From CAYVWB01 sp964455395 (lineage in GTDB: Bacteria; Desulfobacterota; Desulfovibrionia; Desulfovibrionales; Desulfovibrionaceae): DNA of 12,260 bases. Under the pieces are notes generated by a model. That model made no database searches. It was not told the DNA's origin and saw nothing but the letters and a program-made list of their open reading frames with translations. Location of the stretch: positions 1 to 12,260 of the forward strand of contig CAYVWB010000101.1 in assembly GCA_964455395.1 (NCBI GenBank), written 5' to 3'. Position 1 is the stretch's first letter. Every line of letters begins with the position of its first letter. Shown here piece by piece: positions 6,601 to 12,260 of the stretch. Both the position numbers and the translations under genes were made by a program.

Positions 6601-9600
6601 TTCGGTCGGATCGGGATCGTCTCCCTCCTCCCAAGTCAGCGTGGGGGTCAAGGGAACGTTAAAAGATAGGTACTCTGGGTATGGCGTGATCGGTTCTGTC
6701 GGCGCCTCATTTGCGGTATGGAAGCTCCACTTCACATGACTGGCTGCGCCCAGGTTATCAACCACAGTGAGGGTACAAGTATACGTCGTGTGCGGCCGCA
6801 ACAGTTCATGGCCAGCGATCGGAGATAGCGCGCCTAGCAAAAAGGGAGAAGTAACCGGCGTTCTTGTTGCGGGCAGCGCACCTTCTGCTGCACAGGCGAG
6901 CGTATGCGTGACTGGGCCGCCTTCCGGATCGGGCGGATAAGCATTTAGCCACGTCAATTGTTTATCCAGAGGCACGTTGATTGCGCCGTCCTCAGGGTCA
7001 AGATTGTAAGGAGCTGAAGGCGGTTGATTATAGGTAGTAAACGTCCAGAGATCGCCTGAGACAGTCTCAACGCTATCGGTGGCCGTAATGTACCAATGAT
7101 AAACCGTAGCCGCAGTAAAGGGCACGGTGGGAGTATAACAAGTATCATTTAGGGTTGCTACCAGCGGGGGCGTAGTTGTTACACCCAGATACACAGCGTA
7201 TGTCACCACTTCACCATCTGGATCGTCACTGTTCCAACACAAAGGTTGTGTCAGGGAGACCTGTGTATCGCCATTGTCAGGCGAAGGTGTATGTGGCTTT
7301 ACAGGAGAATTGTTGAGCGTGGTAAACGTCGCCGTAGGCCCTGAGCGGGTGAATTTCCCATCGGTAGCCGTAATAACCCAATGATAGGTGGTATGCGGCA
7401 ACAAAAGGCCTGGATCATAGCTAGTTTCCTGAGTCGAGAAGGTCAGTGAAATGACCGGATCGTTACACCACAAAGCAACCGTGTATATCACGGCGTCCTT
7501 ATTCGGGTCGCCGCCGAGCCATTCCAACTGCGCATTTAGCGCAACATCAATCTTGCCATCCTCTGGAGACACAGGCTGCGGTTCATACGGCGGTAAATTG
7601 ATCGGTTCCGTGGAAGTCGTTGTGAAACGCCAGACCGGCCCCCGAGTAACGCTTAACCCATCCGATGCTTCGATCCGCCAATAATACGTCGTATTGATGT
7701 CCAGCGCTTCGGGAGGATCGTAGCTAGAGAGCGTATCGCAAGGATAAGCAATAGGTGTGACCTGGTAAGTGCTGCTCATATAGATTGTGCAGACGATCGG
7801 GTTGCCGCCAGGATCATCGGGGTCAGTGAGCGTTTGCCATGACAATGTCTGGGTGAGCGGCACGCTTATCGCACCATCTGTCGGTTCGGGGTTAGCAGGT
7901 ACATTCGGCCGCTCGTTAATCGTGCTGAACTGCCAGATTGGGCCTGGGGTACTGGCGCCATGGCTGTCCGTTGCCACAACTTGCCAGTAGTAGGTGCGTC
8001 CACCATTCAAAGGTGCGTTAATGGCATAAGTGGTTTGCGTTGTGGTACCCACAACAGCAAGCGCGTTGGAGGCGATACCCATACGGAGGGTATAGGTCAC
8101 AGGATCTCGATCGGGATCGCCGCCGTTCCAGCCGAGCAAAGGCATCAAAGAAACACCTGTTGCCCTATCAGACGGGGAACGCAAGACTGGCTCAAATGGG
8201 GGGCGATTTGGGATCTCTTCCCATGTTGTTGTAAAGCTCAACACGCCGCCAGGCGTCACAGAGATTCCATCGGTAGCCCATACTTGCCAATAGTACGTCG
8301 TATTGGTCAACAATTGTCCCGCCGGCATATCCCGCGTCGGATCGTAAAACTCCACAGTCGCCGTATCGCTGACCACCGGCGGTGAAGGATATGACCCAAA
8401 AGCAATCGAGTAAGTCAGCGGGTCATCGTCCCGGTCCATACCTGACCACCGCAAGGTTTGTGTCACCGCCACGCCTATACTGTTACTCACAGGAATAAGG
8501 TTAGATAATTCTGGCGCGTAGTTCATGGTCGAGAAATGCCAGACGGAAATAGGCGGCGTAACGCTGATTCCATCAGAGGCAGAGACGCTCCAGATATAAT
8601 CTGTATGCGGCGCCAGTGGCAGAGAACAGCATTGCGCAGTAGTTTCGCACCTTTGAACAGTTTGCTCGGCAGATGTCAGCACCAACGTATAACGAACGAT
8701 GTGCCCGTCCACATCGGGAGTTTCACCTTGCCAGCATAACGCCTGATCCGTGGCGACATGGCGATCCCCATCTTCAGGGTCAGGTGTATGCGCGGCTTTC
8801 GGCGCGTGATTGAAAGTGGTGAAAACCCAAGTCGCACCCAACGTTTTGCTATAGCCATCCGAAACTTCTACCGTCCATTCATACACCGTCCCGGCAGCTA
8901 ACGGCATCGTCGGTGTATAGATGGTATCAGTCAAGGGAGAAGAAATTTCGGTGGCAGCGCGATCACTGAGGGTGACGATATAAGTAAGCGGATGCCTATC
9001 CGGGTCGTCGCCGGGACAATCCCACGAGAGTACCTGTGTAAGCGTGATCCCTGACGACCCATCCATCGGGATGGGAAACGTGGGTGTGCATGGCGGACGA
9101 TTCGCAATGCGATGCGTTACGGTTGGGCCGGGCAATCGATCAATCAACTCACTGCTGCCATAAGGACGGAAAGAGACGATGTCGCCGACAGCGCCGGTGA
9201 TTTCGACGCTAACCGTCAAGGTCAACACATTCTTGCCGGCCTCGCCAAGCAACCCGGGATAGGTAGCCGTAACTTGCTGGGTCTGCGTAATAAGTGATTG
9301 AGGCCAACAATCTTGGTAGTCGCATAGCGTGGCCGTAATAAAGCGGGCATTTTCCGGCATTGGCGCGATCAAGCTAACTTCACTCAACGTGCCTTCGCTG
9401 GTGTTGGTCAACACCGCCATATAATCCACTGGTTGGAGTTTGAACACCTCATTTCCCGGTTTGGGTTGCGCAGTCGCGCCGACATCCAGGCAGTTGTCTA
9501 GTCTACCGTCATTATCGCTATCAATGCAAATGACAGAGCGGTCTAAATCCTCGCGGTCGCGTACCAGCAATACATGGCGCGCGCCGGGGGTGATGACCTG

Positions 9601-12177
9601 GCTGCGAGTAATCAGTTTACTGACACGATAGGCTTGTGAAGCAAAATCTATCGCTTCCCAAGATGTGTCAATCGTGTAGGTAAAGTTTTTAGTCGCCGTG
9701 GGATCCAAAATAATCTCAAAGCGGTCGGGGCCAACAGGATCAGTATAAGCTGTGAGCGTCAATTCCCGGCTTTCTTGCAACGGCGCGCCGGTCAACGTAA
9801 ACGCCATCGTATAAGTATATTGATGTGTGTTATCCACATCATGTTTGTAGATGGTCGTGGTTATGGCCTCAAAAGACTTAACTGGATGTAATTGACGTGC
9901 GATATTGAACCGCTCGGTTACGCCCCACTCTGGATGTTCAAACTTGCCCCAACTTATGTTCAAATTTGCAATTTGTGTACCCGTTATAGCCAGACTACTT
10001 CTGGGACCATAAATAGTAGCCTCATTTAGGTTACCAGCAGGATCCTGTCTAATAGTAGAATTGTAAGTGTAATATCCTTCAGGAAGACGGAATGCCGCAT
10101 AGGGATTAGGGTAATAGCCGGCTGAATGACGATAGATATATGCTCCATCAATATCTATGTCCATTTTTTCATCGGCACCACAAACAATAGCTTCCCCGTC
10201 CAAGTTGCCGACAATATATCCCGTGCGTGCATTGCCAACAATATAGCCGGTTCGGGCGCCGTTGATAAAATACCCGTCGCTAGTAAAGTGAATGGGAAGT
10301 TCCAAGAACGTCCGATACTGATCTACATCTACATAGCGAAAGCTATTGCCGTGCCATATCTGTGTTCCATTAAATGGATATGACCACTCACCGGTTGACA
10401 TATCCACCGTAACATAACGATTCAACACGTTTGGAAGAGAGCCGCTATAATCTTTTGCATAGTTAGAGTCGTAAACATAGACGTAAGCTACATTGTCGTC
10501 GCCCATAACAACCCGATAAGGGAAGACCGAATGAACGACAGGTTCATCTATATTGCAGCTATCCATCTTATACTCTAAAGTAAGAATAATAGGATTGCCC
10601 CGCCAATAATGTCCGTCAGCTTGGGCTAATCTCGCCTGTAAATACCGCACAAAATCTGGCGCAGCAATAAGGCTCTCCACTTTTTGGAGCATTAAGTTAG
10701 ACGCAATTTGAGCGCCTTGCCAATGCACGGCTTCCTCATACCAGTTTAACCTCTCAGGCCAAGAATTCTCATCCCAAAGATCACACGTTTCGGGCCAGTT
10801 CCAATCATATTCACGACCGTAGAGCCGATCCCGAGCAAAATAGAGTGCGCTGGCAACACTTAACCCATCACAAATTCCTCCGATGGGCGCAGTAGAGAAA
10901 AATTGACTATATATTTTCTGAGCATCTTCACGTCGCACCTGATAGGAATTGAAGAGTTGTGCGAAGTAATTCTCGTTGGTTTCTGTGCCATCATTGACAT
11001 AAGGCAATGCGCACAACTCAGGGCGATAGCGTGTGTCGTGAACATGATGTATTGTTTGAAGTGGCAGCAGCGGAGGTTGTCGATGGGCTGTAATAGCCAC
11101 AGTCGGCGCGACAACGATCTCTTGATATTCATCAAATTTCTCATGATTCAATAGATTTACCCGCAGCGTAAACGTAAACACCCGCTCTTCATCTTCAGGA
11201 ATTGCACCAGTTGCCTGGAACCCGCCAGTGTGTGGTGTTACCGTCCAATCTATAGGCCACTGTAGGGAATTTGAAATATACTGAACATGGGTAAGTTGTT
11301 CAGTAAAACTGATCCAAGCGGGATCGGCAGCCGTCGTGCCGTCGTTGACCAAACGCGCGGTGTAGGTCAACAGCTTGGTATAGGAGTATACACCGGCGGG
11401 CGGCATCTCGGCATATCTATCAACTAAACTTAGCGCAGATGGCCCTAAATCCGGCGCGTTGGTGATCGCCGTGGTGACGGTGATCCGCACCGGAGCGGCG
11501 AGATTGGTCGCTGCGAAAATGAGCGTATCGGTTAACGGCCAGTCATCGTCCAACGGTTTATCAACCAGTCCGGTAGCTTGCCAACGTAACGTTTGTCCAG
11601 GAGATAGATTGACTGATTCGGGCCTTGGCCCGAACAGCCGTGGCTCAAGAAATTCAACCGGATAAATGTTTGTAACATTAATGTCGGTCGCAGCCATACT
11701 CCCGACGTTGGTAATATCGAACGTATACGTCGCCGGACGCCCAGGCACCATCAAGCCGTCGCCCCAGAACGTCGGCTCAGTGTGAGTCGTCCAGGTAATA
11801 ATCGGAGCAATCGCAGTATGAACTACAGGGTCGCCAACTGTAGCCGGGCCGTTTGGGCCAGTCGCGGCATAATCATCCAATGTAATCACTTGCCCATCAG
11901 CTAATGAGTATGGTGCATAAGCTGTGATCACCACTGTCTGCGTAATGCCTACCGGCACATTCATGCCTGTCCAGAAATAACGGTTCTCCTGAGGAATACA
12001 TTGGTTACAATTCACAAAGGTTAATTCTGCTGGCAATGTCAACGCAATTTCTGCTTCGTCGGTATCTTCATTGCCGGTATTGATGAGCGTGGCTGTATAG
12101 CGCACGGAACTTCCTACGGGTAACGTCACCGGTGGAGAAGCTGAAAGATCAACCCGCAATTGTTCTTGGCTCCGCAC
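3283..12177 (-). CDS. Giant cell-surface adhesin-like protein with papain-like domain, FN3-like repeats and CARDB
   Basis: 2964 codons from GTG 12177; the true N-terminus is probably missing. The GTG has no Shine-Dalgarno motif and is not followed by a signal peptide, and the frame is open back to a TGA at 12219-12217. Domains in order: DUF11-like beta domains at about 8-120, 125-240 and 245-366; a papain-like/transglutaminase-like domain at 385-620 with Cys436, His549 and Asp570; a nonapeptide patch at 634-669; a beta-rich region with a DSDNDGRLD calcium loop at 886-894; another DUF11-like domain at about 905-1020; eighteen FN3-like repeats of 94-106 residues at 1030-2827; a CARDB domain at 2828-2950 ending in DEIPESDEHNNV; and a tail YLPLITRNY. 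Paired cysteines recur in the repeats, which fits an extracellular, disulfide-stabilised protein. CARDB and FN3-type arrays are known from adhesion and carbohydrate-binding surface proteins. The likely role is attachment, matrix or sheath structure, with a possible cysteine peptidase or cross-linking activity. Specific function not known. Confidence 0.9.
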   Translation of the reverse strand: MRSQEQLRVDLSASPPVTLPVGSSVRYTATLINTGNEDTDEAEIALTLPAELTFVNCNQCIPQENRYFWTGMNVPVGITQTVVITAYAPYSLADGQVITLDDYAATGPNGPATVGDPVVHTAIAPIITWTTHTEPTFWGDGLMVPGRPATYTFDITNVGSMAATDINVTNIYPVEFLEPRLFGPRPESVNLSPGQTLRWQATGLVDKPLDDDWPLTDTLIFAATNLAAPVRITVTTAITNAPDLGPSALSLVDRYAEMPPAGVYSYTKLLTYTARLVNDGTTAADPAWISFTEQLTHVQYISNSLQWPIDWTVTPHTGGFQATGAIPEDEERVFTFTLRVNLLNHEKFDEYQEIVVAPTVAITAHRQPPLLPLQTIHHVHDTRYRPELCALPYVNDGTETNENYFAQLFNSYQVRREDAQKIYSQFFSTAPIGGICDGLSVASALYFARDRLYGREYDWNWPETCDLWDENSWPERLNWYEEAVHWQGAQIASNLMLQKVESLIAAPDFVRYLQARLAQADGHYWRGNPIILTLEYKMDSCNIDEPVVHSVFPYRVVMGDDNVAYVYVYDSNYAKDYSGSLPNVLNRYVTVDMSTGEWSYPFNGTQIWHGNSFRYVDVDQYRTFLELPIHFTSDGYFINGARTGYIVGNARTGYIVGNLDGEAIVCGADEKMDIDIDGAYIYRHSAGYYPNPYAAFRLPEGYYTYNSTIRQDPAGNLNEATIYGPRSSLAITGTQIANLNISWGKFEHPEWGVTERFNIARQLHPVKSFEAITTTIYKHDVDNTHQYTYTMAFTLTGAPLQESRELTLTAYTDPVGPDRFEIILDPTATKNFTYTIDTSWEAIDFASQAYRVSKLITRSQVITPGARHVLLVRDREDLDRSVICIDSDNDGRLDNCLDVGATAQPKPGNEVFKLQPVDYMAVLTNTSEGTLSEVSLIAPMPENARFITATLCDYQDCWPQSLITQTQQVTATYPGLLGEAGKNVLTLTVSVEITGAVGDIVSFRPYGSSELIDRLPGPTVTHRIANRPPCTPTFPIPMDGSSGITLTQVLSWDCPGDDPDRHPLTYIVTLSDRAATEISSPLTDTIYTPTMPLAAGTVYEWTVEVSDGYSKTLGATWVFTTFNHAPKAAHTPDPEDGDRHVATDQALCWQGETPDVDGHIVRYTLVLTSAEQTVQRCETTAQCCSLPLAPHTDYIWSVSASDGISVTPPISVWHFSTMNYAPELSNLIPVSNSIGVAVTQTLRWSGMDRDDDPLTYSIAFGSYPSPPVVSDTATVEFYDPTRDMPAGQLLTNTTYYWQVWATDGISVTPGGVLSFTTTWEEIPNRPPFEPVLRSPSDRATGVSLMPLLGWNGGDPDRDPVTYTLRMGIASNALAVVGTTTQTTYAINAPLNGGRTYYWQVVATDSHGASTPGPIWQFSTINERPNVPANPEPTDGAISVPLTQTLSWQTLTDPDDPGGNPIVCTIYMSSTYQVTPIAYPCDTLSSYDPPEALDINTTYYWRIEASDGLSVTRGPVWRFTTTSTEPINLPPYEPQPVSPEDGKIDVALNAQLEWLGGDPNKDAVIYTVALWCNDPVISLTFSTQETSYDPGLLLPHTTYHWVITATDGKFTRSGPTATFTTLNNSPVKPHTPSPDNGDTQVSLTQPLCWNSDDPDGEVVTYAVYLGVTTTPPLVATLNDTCYTPTVPFTAATVYHWYITATDSVETVSGDLWTFTTYNQPPSAPYNLDPEDGAINVPLDKQLTWLNAYPPDPEGGPVTHTLACAAEGALPATRTPVTSPFLLGALSPIAGHELLRPHTTYTCTLTVVDNLGAASHVKWSFHTANEAPTEPITPYPEYLSFNVPLTPTLTWEEGDDPDPTEPFVCYTVAFGTTDPPPVVATCLTEKAYTPARQLATATPYYWIITATDTVSETRSQTWQFTTTATPQPNLPPYEPSQPDPPDLSAMIPITHDLSWIGGDPNFDIVTYTVGLHAAGASWQVYTTTETTLDPGQLLTNTTYTWIVTASDGIVAPVVGSQWTFTTTASWENHPPARPVNPTPRDGAIGVSDVQVLSWTGGDVDKDPVTYTISITNAHGYFVTESTTNLYYYPGRYALNTTYYWRVIADDGQAQTASALWRFTTGGDRDNTCPGAPVAIYPWDGQTQVPTDTLLVWDSEDPDGDEIEYQVIFGGSAPPPSLGYTMDKVYDPGTLLAGQIYYWIVFADDGQCKMPKAGTYDWWTFTTVVPPLLPITQTIPADGAVNVPLTQTLAWPNTNSPEYVTYEVAFGLPGALTQVLTNTTQTAYNPSGGLSPLTVYYWIITATNGIDTQVISGSFITRDDVDYPLLLDITPENNATNVPLTDTFRLTGGGSPGHPWVTYTHILSSVTGIRFYLTDTVVLTETTVQWTPPYTHSLPPHTTFRWVITATDGVYTNTRVITFTTANRAPHPPVLNVPEDGALDVALTPTFSWTGQGDPDDPMEPVVLYTLWLHTHNGFVRSWSGLTNTTFTSPLSLTPETVYCWTVSASDTDLESDVAPAHCFTTRALIPEEDYPLLLEVSPENGAINVPVTYTFSWEGGGSPGHPWVTYTHILSSVAGISFYLTDTFSTPETAVQWTPPYTHSLPPHTTLRWVITATDGVYTNTRVITFTTANRAPHPPVLNAPEDGALDVALTPIFAWMEQGDPDDPMGRGIRYSLILSDVNGFVYRRSNIATTYFTLPFVLSAQAVYTWSILANDTVSNSVPAGPWRFTTGDVSCPTMPVPVTPTLGAVNVPITETLCWQSTDPEDRELEFTVYLGPSDDPSEITRTHQFCYTPIPELELATVYYWRVTADNQTCAVDSEIMTFTTEMPPSDKDLAVESILLENNSPVITIINTGTTPITGQFRVDLYVNPSDIPTVTEGWRELGNYGVSWIVVRPPENPLDPEESLQLVISEAEDSELPDSFKPGDILCVQVDTSDEIPESDEHNNVKCITLKGGLLYLPLITRNY
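3697..9090 (-). repeat. Array of eighteen FN3-like repeats
   Basis: Residues 1030-2827 of the giant protein form 18 consecutive units. Each follows the pattern P.PEDGA..V.LTQTLSW, DPD.DPVTYT, YDPG.LL..TTYYW.ITATDG and W.FTT.N..PP. Unit starts: 1030, 1127, 1223, 1328, 1425, 1531, 1626, 1721, 1827, 1931, 2030, 2128, 2225, 2322, 2424, 2530, 2632 and 2734. Units are mostly well diverged, except 14/16 and the first third of 15/17, which are near copies. The conserved Trp of strand B is missing in unit 14 (RLTGGG instead of xWxGGG). The architecture suits a long stalk or rod projecting from the cell. Confidence 0.85.
4186..5224 (-). repeat. Recent 624-bp tandem duplication of two FN3-like units
   Basis: The segment at about 4810-5224 recurs at about 4186-4600 with an exact offset of 624 bases (208 codons). 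Landmarks: gttcaacact at 4891 and 4267, and ctccgg at 5191 and 4567. By eye the copies are close to 90% identical over some 410 bases, with one identical run of about 50 bases. The unit covers FN3-like repeats 14 plus the start of 15, copied as 16 plus the start of 17. The remaining parts of 15 and 17 are diverged, which suggests conversion or selection limited to part of the unit. Confidence 0.85.
10171..10278 (-). repeat. Four-unit nonapeptide repeat in the giant protein
   Basis: Residues 634-669 align as DGYFINGAR, TGYIVGNAR, TGYIVGNLD and GEAIVCGAD. An exact nine-residue repeat (ARTGYIVGN twice, 641-649 and 650-658) is encoded with synonymous differences at six of nine codons, so the protein repeat is older than it looks and has been kept. 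The alternating hydrophobic pattern suggests short stacked beta strands. Confidence 0.75.
10318..11025 (-). other. Papain-like/transglutaminase-like domain in the giant protein
   Basis: Residues about 385-620. A Cys in GGICDGLSVASALYF (Cys436, codon 10872-10870) begins a helix, as the nucleophile does in papain-like folds. His549 lies in PVVHSVFPYRV (10533-10531) and is followed by a strand leading to YVYVYDSNY with Asp570 (10470-10468). The GGxCxG(M/L)..A..Y, HxVxxY and YDxNY pattern resembles C39-like and related bacterial cysteine-peptidase or transglutaminase domains. The family assignment is inference from motif order; activity could be proteolysis, amide cross-linking or none. Confidence 0.6.
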
Positions 12178-12193
12178 TGTGACATAGACCGGG

Positions 12194-12260
12194 TCACCGG
12201 GGACGGGGAGAGCGTTTCACGACTGGGACAAACAAGAGATAGTCATCGTAGGTTCCGAAA
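12194..12260 (-). CDS. Upstream coding fragment, probably the same giant gene split by a frameshift
   Basis: A minus-strand frame open from the window edge encodes FGTYDDYLLFVPVVKRSPRPR and then TGA at 12196-12194. Removing one C from the C4 run at 12208-12205 (GGGG on the plus strand) joins it to the giant ORF as FVPVVKRSPVPGDPVYVTVRSQEQ. Alternatively it is the real C-terminus of a separate upstream protein, since FVPVVKR resembles the YLPLITRN tail of the giant protein. I favour the frameshift because the giant ORF has no credible start of its own. Confidence 0.5.
   Translation of the reverse strand, partial: FGTYDDYLLFVPVVKRSPRPR

Overview
The window reads as part of a Chloroflexota genome, probably an Anaerolineae-like filamentous bacterium. 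This is inferred from three things: a secreted protein with a long Thr-Pro linker, a giant exported adhesin-like protein ending in a Tyr-Leu-Pro-Leu-type tail followed by an Arg, and a CHAT-protease protein with the ALPWEFLY-type N-terminal region common in multicellular bacteria. No rRNA, tRNA or housekeeping gene is present to fix the taxonomy. Every convincing gene is on the minus strand, so transcription runs from high to low coordinates.

Layout in the direction of transcription. (1) 12260-12194: the end of a reading frame whose product runs directly into the next one if a single base is removed, so it is probably the upstream part of the same giant gene. (2) 12177-3283: a giant ORF of 2964 codons for a cell-surface protein. 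It has DUF11-like beta domains, a papain-like/transglutaminase-like domain with a visible Cys-His-Asp set, a short nonapeptide-repeat patch, a calcium-loop motif, eighteen FN3-like repeats, a CARDB domain and a short hydrophobic C-terminal tail. (3) 3246-3201: a strong imperfect hairpin just before the ribosome binding site of the next gene. (4) 3179-2412: a small secreted or membrane-anchored protein with a Thr-Pro-rich stalk and a C-terminal beta domain. (5) 2411-2240: an intergenic region with weak promoter and operator signals. (6) 2239-1370: a cytoplasmic protein of unknown family. (7) 1368-52: a CHAT-domain (caspase-like) protein, separated from gene 6 by one base and cut by a TGA just after the Walker A motif of a C-terminal STAND/AAA-type ATPase domain.

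There appear to be two functional blocks. The first (giant protein plus stalk protein) builds exported surface architecture. The second (unknown protein plus CHAT protein) is a tightly coupled cytoplasmic pair that looks like a signalling or conflict module. The window does not show that the blocks act together. They share only orientation, and a separate start signal before the second block is likely. The points most worth a second look are the probable frameshift at the 5' end of the giant gene, the in-frame TGA in the CHAT-ATPase gene, the enzyme-like domain buried in the adhesin, and the unknown partner of the CHAT protein.
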